From Coffea arabica (Eukaryota > Streptophyta > Magnoliopsida > Gentianales > Rubiaceae): DNA of 64,000 nt. Made by a program: the position numbers and the translations under genes. The stretch lies in assembly GCF_036785885.1 (NCBI RefSeq), contig NC_092329.1, positions 992,001 through 1,056,000 on the forward strand. Direction: 5' to 3'. Below the pieces are notes generated by a model, which saw only the letters and a program-made list of their open reading frames with translations, had not been told where the DNA came from and did not search any database. Of this stretch, positions 37,980 through 49,600 are shown one piece after another; position 1 is the stretch's first letter, and every line of letters starts with the position of its first letter.

Positions 37980-38719
37980 TGATACGGATACGGGTGTGCA
38001 ATAAATAACTTCAGTCTTGGGTCAAGAATCCTTTGATCAACATTGGTGGTCTGATGACAAGATCAAGAACCAAGAAAGTGAAGGAAGTTTTACGAGCCTT
38101 GATCATTCACCATACAAGCAAGGAGCAAGTTAGGTTTGAAGATTTGATGGACCATGACGTTACTTTGTTCACTTGTACGTTTGAAGTGAAGGAATGATCT
38201 CATACTTGTTAGTTTAGTTGGTAGTTGTTTTAAGACTGTCTAGTTTAGTAGTTGTTAGGCGTTGAGTATTTTATTACTTATTGGGCCTTATCGGAAAGCC
38301 TTAAAGAGCTGGCTCTTTAAGCTCTTTATGAGGACCGAATTTCTTTCAGGTTTATGTGGGCCGGATTTTGCCCTAGCTTTAGCCTATAAAAAGGCACCTC
38401 TTCTATCAGTCCGGAGAGAAGATGACAACCAGAAATCGTGAGGAATTTTTCTTTCAAGTTCTTAACCGAACTTACTCTTGAATTCTTGAGTTCATTGCTT
38501 AGGATTCAAATCTGACTTTATCGATTAGTTTGTTCTCTAATCGTGGTGTCTCTTCATCCATCTTTATTTGCTTAAGGTTGCTGATTGCTTTTGTGTGTCA
38601 GAGGTCTTGAGTTCATGAGAACAATCGAGTTCAATTTCCATTGGGAGAAAAGGTCCAACTCTGATAATTACAAGGTTGGGAGGGTCTAGGAGGGTCTTCC
38701 CCTAGGGTTGCCCATATCA
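37980..38719 (+). mobile_element. Solo LTR of an LTR retrotransposon
   Basis: This 740-bp segment starts TGATACGG and ends CCCATATCA, so it carries the TG...CA ends in a short inverted repeat. It is flanked by a perfect 5-bp duplication AACAA (37975-37979 and 38720-38724). A promoter-like TATAAA is at 38385-38390, about 400 bases from the left end, as expected for a U3-R boundary. No primer-binding site, gag or pol is present, so this is what unequal recombination between two LTRs leaves. It sits inside the PIF-like element. Confidence 0.8.
38385..38390 (+). promoter_or_regulatory. TATA box of the solo LTR
   Basis: TATAAA in the context AGCCTATAAAAAGGCACC within the LTR; the probable U3-R promoter. 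It could drive plus-strand transcription into flanking DNA if not silenced. Confidence 0.5.
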
Positions 38720-38927
38720 AACAAGCAAGCCCAGAAGAATATGAAGTCCATGAGAACTAGAGATCTCTGCTTTTTCAACCATTCCGGCTCTAAAGCCTGC
38801 CGTGTGGTGGGTGCTGTCTCTGTTGTCCGTGAATGGTACGCTGATGATAGCGGTGATGGTGCGGTGGATGTGTACTATAGTAAAGTTTTAGACAAACTCC
38901 CAAAAAACTCAGATTCTAAACAAACCC

Positions 38928-41900
38928 TTAGTTCTCGTCCTGACGATGATGAAAATGAAATGAAACCCCACCCCTCCCCCCCTCCACACACAATATTTTT
39001 AGGAGCATTGAAGCAAGCATAAGATGATATTGTGGTTATGTTTGGTCATATTAGATTAGATTAGTTTTTTTTTTGGTACTATGATATTACACAATTGTGG
39101 TGTCCTTTTTAATGGAAAATGATTGATGCTAATTGCACAGTTTACACACTTTGAATGCCATTTAAGGTCATAAAGACAACTTTCAATCAGGTGGTATATC
39201 TAAGATTAAGACTTCAGATGCGTTTGATAAAACTGAAGTTTGAAATCTAAAATCTAAAATTTGAATCCATTAAGTTATTGAATTGATAAGTATTAAATCA
39301 TATACATTTGATTGTATATCACATTCAGTGATAAGTTAAAAACTTATTACTCGTTTTTTAGATCAATTTTTGTCTAGAAAATTTGGTGCCATTTAATTAA
39401 TTCATATGTTCAATTTTTAATTATCAAACATATATAAACATATTAAGATTAGAATTTATTAAATTTAAATACTGAATCAAGTTACCAAACAGAGCCTTTG
39501 TCACATTGATTGAACTATCCCCGAAGAAAGTTATTCTGGAGGATAGGAAACTTCACGCGCAAGTGTAGAACCAATTACTAGAAATGTACTACGAGTAGTA
39601 GTAGTAGTAGTATAAATATTGGACCTTGAGAGGTCTCTATGCATGTCGAATCCTCTATCTCTATGGTCTATTATCTGTAGCATGGAAGCCCTTTCTTCGG
39701 TGCTCAAAACTCAGAAGGGTAAGAAAGTGGACATAGTTGCTCGAACGGTCACAATGTCACGCAAACGCCTGGTCATCTCAACTGCCACCTCACCACAATT
39801 TTACGCACCCCGCTGGCACTGGCAGCCAAATGTCCGACCTAACCTGGCAATTCATTTTCCATTCAATTCAATTATATTACTCCTTCCATCCCACTTTAAT
39901 AGTCCCGTTTTCCTTTTTCGTCCGTCCCAAATTATAATCCACTTTTCAATTGAAGAATGTAGTTGTATTTTAATTTTGCTAAAATACCATTATTTAATGT
40001 AAGTTGTTGTTACTATAAACCTACCCCATTTAATGAGAGTTGATTCTTTTTTTACCATCAATTCAAGTTCCCATAAAATTGTACTCTATTTAATGTGAGG
40101 GTATTTTAGAAAAATAGCAATCTAAATTTACTTTTCCAACAAAATTAACTACTTTTTCTTAAACTGTGTGAAAAAAGAAACAGGACTATCAAAGTGGGGC
40201 GGAGGGAGTAGTATAATCCTCCTTTTTTGTTTCTTTCTTAAGAAGATCAAGAGGACACCCTAATCAAAATAATTTAAAAAAAAAGACAATTCATTAATCG
40301 AATAAGTATGTCCAATCTCCCTAAAGCACCAAAATGCCTAGCAATTCATTTTTGTTATTAAATTATAATCTTCATTTTTATTTTTATTCTTTTTTTTAGT
40401 TCCAATAGATACCCTAATCAAGTTCAAACCCTTTCACTAATACTTTATAAAAAAAAAAACTCTAATCAAGTTTCGAGTCTTTTAAAAAATCGTAACCAAC
40501 GAAAAGAATAACATAGTTCGTTAATCAAATAAGCACCTCCAATTTCGCTCAACTGCGATGGGAGTCAAAATCTTTGTTGATTAGGCACAGAAATTCCGTG
40601 CAATTTGGTATACTATTATATGCTGTATATGAATAAAATATATAACGCATATCACTGTGGTTGAGATTCCATGAGGTTTGATACACTACTCCATTATATA
40701 CTATTATACATTGAGTATATATATATAGAATAACGGACCCGTAATGAGTATCCGGACGAAGCAGGTTACGGATATCCGAACTAGGCGTAAGTGTCTGACC
40801 ATCATTAATATTTTATTATTTTGAAAATTCTATCCATACTGAAAATTCGGCAAGTTTATACTGTAGTAGATTTATTCTGTACTACTGACTACTCCTATTG
40901 GCTATTAGTCTATTACTACATACTACTAATGTAGTATTGCGCGGGGAGCTTGCCTGAGGTAGCCTACTACTGATCAGCGTACAAGAAACCACCTCTGGGT
41001 TGGGTTGGGTTGGCGGTTCTGCCTCTGTCTTCCTTTCTCCTCCTGTCACACGTTTTTATTTCTCTCTCCCCAAGACTACATATTTCTTCGCATCACATCC
41101 AAGACTGAAATTTTAAAATTAATCCACCCCCCCCCCTCTCCCGAACCCACCTCAGAAAAACTATTCGGAAGATTTGGGTTTACTGCAAGCTTTCATCCCT
41201 GTTTTATTTTACAAGGTTACATACTTTACAAGGAGCCCTTTATCTCCATGTACACGGAAGTCTGTATTTATTTATTTTTCTGTCTTTTTGCTTGTCTTGT
41301 ACCTCCTGGTGCATTGAATCTTTCATCCACATTCGAATTCTGATTGAGAAGGAAAGTATGTGTGTTCGCTCCGACAACCCTTGTCGGGGTTTTGCCAAAC
41401 CTTCAATTTGTATGGAGTATTTAAATTTCACTGGATTCGTATCTTTTTTTTGCTTGTTCAATTTTTTCCTTTTTTGCTTGGTTTAATGCATTATTTATTG
41501 ATAAAATATTGGATTTTTACCCATTTATAGCGAAATTGTGAGTTCAGGGTGCTTAAAAAAATTTAAGGGATGTGATTTTAAGGCGAGAAAGATTAATGTG
41601 CTCAATTCGGGAAAGATACTTCATGGCCGCTTCGTATGGCTTTTTCATGGTTTTTAGTAAGTAGTTTTTGACGAGGACGTGTAAAAATTGAATTTGTCTT
41701 TCTTTTAGCAGTTTTCGAATCTTGTCTGCTACGCAATAAAGTTATTAATACCCTGAATTTTCTGGGTCAAATTTGGTTGTTTATCTCTTGACCCGTATAT
41801 GGGAATGTTTTTAGCTGTCACGTTTTTACTTTTGTTGCTGTTGAATGTGTGATGACTTATCTGGATTGGTGGAGGATATTTTCGAAATAGAGGAAAAGTG

Positions 41901-42264
41901 TAAAAACAGTAATATGTACCTTCGTGGAAATTGATGGCCCTGATTTAGGTTTAAACTAAACGAATCAACTCTTATGATCTACGGTCTTCTTCACATTTTA
42001 ATTGATCTTTAGCTGATGCATCTGTTTTACGTTGTTGTAATTTTGTCTTGGTTGTTTCTTCGAAGGTTGTTGGTGTCAATTCTTTAATGTAACTGTAATT
42101 TTTATTGCTACAGGGATAAACAATACTTTGAATATTCTGCCTCGCTGTCCAGATTCTTTGACAATAAAAGTACATTGTATCCACCTGGATTTTCTCTTCT
42201 CAATTGATCAGTCTGGACTTTAAGACCTGGTTGGTGTAGGAGGGTTCTTGGATTCAGGGTAGCC
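38928..42264. other. Intergenic DNA and 5' region of the 42265 gene
   Basis: This region contains a GTA microsatellite (about 39590-39612), a Stowaway-type MITE (39880-40208) and, at 40858-40975, a stretch dense in TAC/TAG trinucleotides just ahead of the likely transcription start near 41 kb. A 5' UTR with at least one intron probably occupies 41020-42264; TTGCTACAG at about 42105-42113 is a good acceptor. The donor was not fixed. I see no other gene. Confidence 0.45.
39880..40208. mobile_element. Stowaway-type (Tc1/Mariner) MITE
   Basis: The ends CTCCTTCCATCCCACTTT and AAAGTGGGGCGGAGGGAG are inverted repeats of the classic CTCCCTCCGTCC type, flanked by TA on both sides (39878-39879 and 40209-40210). 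The 329-bp AT-rich interior has no coding capacity. Confidence 0.88.
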
Positions 42265-44653
42265 ATGGCTATAGCATTTACAAATGTGTCATGGTGGTTG
42301 TGGAGTGGAAAGCAGCATGAACATGAGGACCCCAAAGTCCCCAATGGAACTTCTGTGAATCCTTCACCTGATCCCGGATTGTGGGAAGCGGATACTGTAA
42401 AGTTTCCTCTGGTTCACAGGGGAGGTTTGGGACCTTCTCCTAGACGAGTTAAGAGAAAATGGCATAGTCGGGAGGCGAGGAAGATTGACAAGGAGTATGA
42501 TGTTGTTCTTGTCCCATCAGATGGTGGATGCCTTTCAGGGTCTGATTCTGATGATTCAGATTGGTCAATCGGATGGCTGGAGCCCCATGGCCCTGCCTTC
42601 CGAACCGATGATGATTCAGATGATAGTTTTGCTGTGCTGGTTCCTTGTTATGGACGTGGCCGGGGAGAACTGGAAGAGAATGTGAAGGACAAGATTTTGG
42701 ACACCATTGGAAACATCCCTGATCTGTATGCTACAGGTAAGGAGCAGTTTCTGGTGAATTTGGTCTCTTGAAATTGTTATTGTCTAACAACACCGTAAAT
42801 TTCTTAGAGAAGTTTTTGCCTCATAGTTCAATTGAAAGTTGAACATTACATATCGTCCCTCTCTTGGACGCAGGATAACATACTAGTGTACAACTTGATT
42901 TTGGACCTTTACTCACAAAAGTTGTGGTGGTGAATAATGTGATTGGCTCTGGAAAGTCATTAGTTATATGATCCAGGGGAATGAATGTGCTATTAAAGTT
43001 GCACTGTATGGAGTTAGTTGGATTGCCCATGATTTCAAGCGAGATGTATCAAGAGCTAAATGAAGTATTCCAGGGTGTTTTGTGGAAAGTTTATATGATT
43101 GAATACTCGCTGCATAGAACTCCATGATAGCCTATGAACGCATAAAATGTGGTTGCATGGAAAGTTTTGAAAGGCAGTTGCTATTATTATTGTCTTTAAT
43201 CTTTGTCTATCTAATTACGGTATAAAAACTTTTCATAGAAAAAAATCCAGGTGCATGAAATTATTTGCTTTCATACTCCTGTAGCTCTGAATGGTATGAT
43301 GTAAATAGGAGTTGACTTGTTATTTTAGTACTCAGAAGAATTTTTTCTGTTACAAACAGTTTGCTGCATTATTTCGTAGTCTGTCAAATGGATAAGATCT
43401 TTTGCAATTATAATCTCTTTCTGCTCTTATTTCCTAGGCATCCTACACTACTTGCAATTTGTCTCCTTCCTTCACTACCCCGGTGATCTTTCAAGGACAA
43501 TTGACAACATGAGAAACTTTTCACTTTTACTGGTGTTTAATGTAAAGTTGAGAGGACAGTAGCAACATTGAAACTTAGCCAAGCAGATTTACTTGTTTGT
43601 ATCTCTTTTCATTTATTTTGTTTAGGGGTTTTAGGAGCTCAATTAGTATGATTAGATGCAAAGATGATCCTTTTTTTTTTCCCTCTGAATACTTCAAGTT
43701 AGTCGTTACAGATCTAAATAGATAACCACATTTCTTCAGTTGCACAAATAGTTAACTACCATATCAAGTAACCACATCAATTATTGCATTCTTGGAATTG
43801 CAAAATGTTTGATGACCATGTGAAGTGATGACATTGACAATGGTGTACAATGATATATGATTTCCTTTTGGCTTGCTTAAGTTGCAATGTTGTCACTTAA
43901 GGTTCCTTAAGTTTCAATTAGCATTTTAGGCCTCATTAATCTGGTCAACTCCTAACTATAAAGTATTTTGTAGCTCTAGAACAGTGTGGGATTTGGAAAC
44001 CAAATGGTACCAATTCAAGACTGCTTTCTTCTGAAAAGAACGTAGTAGAAATGGCAATCTTATTGGTGTGAATAAATTATAAGCTTATGCTTACTACTAG
44101 TCTAGAAGTGCAAATCTACTTACTTTACCAACAAAATTGAGTGTTGAAATTGGGATGAATGCTAGACTTGAATATAGTAACTTAATCTGTACGAGTCATC
44201 TGAAAATGACATGTCAGAACTGGTGATGAAGGATTTATGTTGCAAAGCCCAATAGTAAGAATTCATGATGAAGGATTTATGTAGCAAAGCCCAATAGTAT
44301 AAGGTTATTTTGTGCATTGATCTGAGCACAAAATGAATGAATTAAGTCATTCTTGTTATGAATGCTGTTCGTTGGTTTGATACAGGTCATGAAGGCACAC
44401 ACTACTGCATGATATGAGGGGAAACCACGTGTCTGTGATTTGCCTGTATTTCCACAAAAGATCATTTGTTTTGTCAAAATGTTTTCCTCCCTAGAAGTAC
44501 AGCCCTAATCTGTGCTTGACAAAGTTGAATAAATTTTCTGCATCATTTACCCCGAGATGGAATTATCCTAATTTTGAATTTTTTCTGTTGTTCTGATATG
44601 CAGAAAGCAAGAATTATATGGAGCAGTGGCTTTCTTCTCTACAGAACAATTGA
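42265..44653 (+). CDS. Conserved plant protein of unknown function
   Basis: There are two coding exons: 42265-42736 and 44604-44653, joined G/AA to give 173 aa and ending KNYMEQWLSSLQNN. I recognise the pattern as a conserved plant-specific small protein with no assigned domain; I do not know its function. Visible features are a Trp-rich start (SWWLWSG), a basic patch RRVKRKWHSREARK, the conserved block EYDVVLVPSDGGCLSGSDSD, two acidic Ser/Asp clusters (SDSDDSDW and DDDSDDSF), then AVLVPCYGRGR. It has no signal peptide or membrane segment. The Ser-Asp clusters are typical casein-kinase-2-type sites (inference). The last coding exon is only 50 bases and lies 1.87 kb away. The 3' UTR has AATAAA near 45246. 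The next gene downstream is on the same strand but independent. Confidence 0.8.
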
Positions 44654-46637
44654 CATAAACATGCCCTCGTGTGAATCTCCATATGTTATGCTGCACTTCT
44701 GTCCCAGTGGATTAACTTATAATGGGTATTAGCCTAAACATACTAGTACTGAGAAAAACTGGAAAATAGAGAAAAAAAAATAGTAAAAAGCTGTAAATTA
44801 TAGTACAATTAAGTTTGGTGATTTGGTACTTTATTCACATTGGTAGTAGGGGAGGAGGGTTGAACTTATTCTGACCTAGGACAAAAGGAAACGGAAAATA
44901 GGGGGATGATGATGTTTCCTTATTTGGGGGATGCTGGTTGCTGAGGAAAGCAAAAAAAGAAGGGGGACAAAGAAGGAAGAGAAACAGAAATTGACTCTTT
45001 CTGTCTAGGAGGTGATACGCTTGTGCACTTCCAGGTCCAGGAATTGGCAAGGAACTTTATATTTGTTTCTAAAACGCCTGAGATTATTTTTCAGACACAG
45101 ACTTGTTTTGAAGGGGAGGGAAGAAATAAGAAAGCTTTGCTTGTGTCATTCTTTGATGTAAATAGTTTTATACATAAGTTTGGCAAGTCGGATGGCTGGA
45201 CCAGTGATCTTTTGTACATATGTATATATGTCAGGTTGCAGTTTGAATAAACAAATTCCTGTAAATAATTGTAGCGTTCTTGGTATCATTATTGCAAAAT
45301 GTAGCTATTTTTTCATTTGCTACTGTTGTTTTTTCTGCGAGATAGCACTGTAGTTTTGTACCTTGGTGATGGCTTTAAGCACTGCAACAAATCCCCTGTA
45401 CCATTCTTCATTTTCGTGGTGAATTATTGATGCAGCTCTCCTGATAAAACTTCAGATTTGCTGCGGTATGGTTCCTCATGATAGAGAATTTTGGGCTAAA
45501 GAAAACCTGTTGTGCAATAGTCTTGCAAGATTCAACAGATCCAGTTACAAGTTTACTCCTCTCTCACAGTGATCGACCCAGAAATAGAGCAGTTAATCCG
45601 ATACAAACAGTGAAAAGCATTGGCTTCTTGTGGAACCATCAATCTGATACACATATAGAACGTGAGGGACGAAATTGTCATTTTAAATAGCTAATGGATT
45701 TACCTGTGTCTGTCAAATTGGTCCCTTAGTTTCCGAATGCAGTTACTTTGGTGGCCTTTGATCCGACGGACCAATTATACCAAATCTGAGCACAACTTTA
45801 CCCAGACTGAAAGTAGATGAGGAGGGTCCAAAACATGGTTCAAAGTCTCAGCTTAGATCAAGACGACTCGGCCAAGTCGTCATCGGAACAGATTTCTCTG
45901 ATACAATACCGGAACGAGATGACTCTGAAATACTTGATTCGTTGAGAACTCGGTTGAGTCACCGAAAACTCGGCCGAGAAGTCTCCGATACGAATAGTCT
46001 CGATCGAGTTGGTCCGTGTCAATTCATAAATTTATATTTTATAGATTTTCTTTTGCTAATATTTAAATTATTTTTGTTTAGCATATTTTTGAATATTATT
46101 CACAAATTTTAAAATATTAAATACTTCAAAATTTGCATCTCGTCAAGGCCGTGACCGATATGCCGAAACCAATGTAAAACAGTTCAGGCCACGACCACGA
46201 CTGCGATTTTGAACCACGGTCTGAAATAAAACTTAATAGTATTAAAGATGAAGAAGCATCAGAGGTGTAATTTACTCAAGAAAGAAAAAGGAAAAGGAAA
46301 AAAGTCAATGGCTGAAAAAAACATGCACGCCTCATATTCCATTCTAGGACATGCCAAATGTGACAACAAATTAGCTGATGGATTCCTACATTTGTGCTTT
46401 CCGCTTATTTTGACGAAGGATGCTCCCCTCCATTTCTGGCCAAAATCAAGCCATATCATTCCCCCAGAAGCCCAAGATTGTCTCATTACTAGTTTTTTCC
46501 ATTTTGTATTGATTATATTTCCTCCTAAACAGTGATGGGTCGATTTTCTCTTGCTATATTTTAGGTGAGACAGCAGAGTCAATGCATGTATCAGAGGGAT
46601 TTCGAAGGGTGAAGAGTCATAGGGAGAGAGAAGAAGA
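44654..46637. other. 3' UTR, intergenic DNA and NET2 promoter
   Basis: The 3' UTR of the upstream gene extends to about 45.27 kb. A Mutator-like MITE occupies 45834-46217. The remaining 46218-46637 is the probable promoter and leader of the NET2 gene. Short ORFs here have no family features. Confidence 0.45.
45834..46217. mobile_element. Small TIR element, possibly Mutator-like
   Basis: The left end CATGGTTCAAAGTCTCAG and right end CTGCGATTTTGAACCAC are imperfect inverted repeats. The flanks GGTCCAAAA (45825-45833) and GGTCTGAAA (46218-46226) match at 7 of 9 bases. The interior is rich in GACTCGGCC/CCGAGA words on the left and AT-rich on the right. No ORF is present. The boundaries are approximate. 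Confidence 0.5.
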
Positions 46638-49600
46638 ATGTTGCATAGAGCAGCTAGGAATGCATATTCATGGTGGTGGGCTAGCCATGTTAGAACGAAG
46701 CAGTCAAAATGGCTGGACCAAAACCTACAAGGTGAACTTTTTCAACTTTCTTAATTGTGTGAACATTTTTTCTGTTCGTATTTCTATACATGCTAACCAG
46801 GCTTTTGCTTAGAAGTAAGGGTTTTCCTAAATTTGCATGAACGGCAGCATAGAGTCGTCCATTTTAGCACATGAAACAGTCTTTATTTTTGCCTATTAGC
46901 ATGGTTCACAAGGAGGGAAAACACCAAGGTTATGTTAAACCCCTTCGGTTCAACTTGCCTATTAGCACTTGAAGGAATTATGTCTGTAAGATCATTGTGA
47001 ATTAGACAATGGGTGTCCTTTTCTTGATTAATTAAAACAATTATGAATAAAGATTCCGAATAGTGATTAACCATTGACACTGTGCTGTATGGTACCTTTG
47101 AAACAGTCAAATTTTAGGATTAACAGGTGTATAAAGATGGTTTAGGTGTTGTAAACTAGCACCTACTCTCACAGGGTACTTGGATTGCTGTAAAGTTATT
47201 CAATTAAACTATTTCGGAAAGGTCTCCAACCAATTCATTTACGCTCACTAAATTTGCATAATAGAAGAAGGAATCAGCACATTTCGTAATCTAATATGTA
47301 CACCTGCTCAAAGATGGTTAATTTAACTTTTGCACAGTGCCTTTTTCTGAATGATCAATTAAAGGTTGAACGGATTCTTTCTACTATTGAAGGGCCTTTA
47401 ATTCTCAAACTACTTGTTTGCAGATATGGAAGAAAAAGTGGAGTACGTACTTAAAATCATTGAAGAGGAAGCTGACACGTTTAAACAGCGGGCTGAAATG
47501 TACTATAGGAAGAGACCAGAGCTCGTAAACTTTGTTGAAGATTCGGTCAGGAGATACAGAGCTTTGGCTGAGAGATATGATCATTTGTCAAGAGAGCTGC
47601 AGAATGCCAATAAAACCATTGCCTCTGTCTTCCCTGAAACTGTTGATTTACCGATGGATGACGATGATTTTGATGGACAAAACTTGCCTGTGGCAGCGAT
47701 GCCTCTTGATAAATTCAACATCCTCTCCAACTCCAAGCATCCACCTCCTGCCCCTGAGATGAGTATAGCAAAAAATAGTAGTGTTAGAAAGAGAAATGGC
47801 AAGATGCCAACTAGACTAATGTCAAGGAAGGGGTTGCTGAAGACTAATGCTGATGATTCAGCAGCTGCCGGTCCGATATCAGGATTGAACAAATCTGAGG
47901 CATTTCAAAAAATTGACAAGATTCAAAAGGAAATTTTGGCCCTCCAAACTGAAAAGGAGTTCGTGAAAAGCTCATACGAGTCTGGGCTAGAAAAATATTG
48001 GAACATTGAAAACCAGATAAGTGGAATGCAAACAGAGGTCAGCAACTTACAGGATGAGTTTGGGATTTGCAAGGTTATCGATGATAATGAAGCTCGAACC
48101 TTGATGACTGCCACAGCCCTGAAGTCATGCCAACAGGCCTTAACCCAATTACAAGAAAAACAAGAAAAATCAGCTGAAGAGGCCCGAGGGGAGAACCGAA
48201 AACTTCAAGAAACCCGAGAGAAATTCAAGAGGCTAAAAGAGAAATTTAACAGCAATCAGGCACATCAGGAAGTGTACTTGGAAGAAGAAAGCAGAACGAG
48301 CCACAACGTTGGAGCATATAAGCAAGATAAAGAAGTAGACAATGCTGAACAGAACATTATTCATGACGTTGAACCACTGCAGAAAAGAATAAAGGAAGAG
48401 TCGCAGCTAAACTTAGCAAGTCCTCTGACCATGTCAGAACTTGCAGAGAAAGTTGATGAACTCGTGGATCAGATTATAAATTTGGAAAGTGCTGTATTTT
48501 CTCAGACTGCTTATGTAAAGAGATTAACGTCAGAGACAAATGAGCTCCAGACACACCTTAGAAGTTTGGAAGAGGAGAAAGACACTCTGATTGAAGGTTC
48601 AGACGGCATGAATCGGAAGATAAGAGATCTTGAAGAAGAATTGCAGAGAGTACAAAGACTCAACAAGTGCATTCAAGAAAAAAACCACCACCTCCAAGAT
48701 CATTGTGTTGAAGCAAGTTGTAATCTCGATGATCTTTCTGAAAAATTGCTGCATGTGAAGCTAGATGAGGAGACAGAGAAGTTAACTTTATTCAGCAAAG
48801 ATACCCATGTTCCAGGTGTCAATCCAGCCAAAGATATTCTTCGTAATAAGAAACACGCACAGAATGCTGAAGAAAATTTTCATGTTGTGAACATTCAAGC
48901 AGAGAAGCAAGCCAGCAAACCGGAGCAAAATAGATGCAAAATCAAGGAGATAAACTGTCCTGTGCAATCCAGCTCAAGCAACCACCATGACTGTATCCTG
49001 CCATATAGAGAAGTGAAATCCACTACAGATGCCAGTGCAGGATTAGAAGTTCAAGAAATTCCTTCCTGCAGCTCTGTGGTTCTGCAATGTAAGGTAGAGA
49101 GTGATGGTATCAAGGGTGACAGCAACTCCACAAGTGCTGAATCAAACAGTTGTCTGCTGTCCAACCAAAGCCAAAACCAATTTACTTCCCTATCTGGAGC
49201 TTCTCTTGATGTGAATTCAGAAGAGTGGTTTGGAGAAGCAAGAGATGGGATAGGTCCTGATTATGGCTCAACAATTATGAAGAACAGAGTGAAATTTAAT
49301 CTTGTGGATACCAGCACTTCTGAAACGGCAAGAGACGAAAGCTTTTTCCAATTAAATCAACAACCTAACAGTGATGATTTTCCCACAGCACAAAAAGTAG
49401 CTAGTCCAGGTGCCAATTCACAGAAAAAGTGCAGTCAAGATGAATCTGTGAGTCCACCTGACTATCACATTAAGCCTCTAGAAAATGTGACAATGGAAGA
49501 AAAAGTGCTGAAAAAGGATGTTCTGGTGCACAGCAGTTCTTCCATATGTGGAAAGGGTATAATGTATTCAAACCAAGGTGATCACCTTTGTGATAAACCA

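Larger units (their letters stand above)
37454..38927. mobile_element. PIF/Harbinger-like MITE, interrupted by a solo LTR
   Basis: The left end AGGGCCTGTTTT and right end AACAAACCC are imperfect inverted repeats flanked by TTA on both sides (37451-37453 and 38928-38930), the 3-bp duplication usual for this superfamily. The sub-terminal words TAGTTTTTTAACAACTT and TTTTAGACAAA are shared with the element at 58300-59394. The interior has CT-rich and GA-rich blocks with CGCCGGCCACCA. ORFs across it are low-complexity and not genes. Without the LTR and one duplicated 5-mer it is about 730 bp. Confidence 0.65.

Noticed and set aside
38708-39022. 104-codon ORF near the end of the PIF-like element
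   Set aside because: It spans the LTR target duplication and the element's own terminal repeat, so it is not a host gene.
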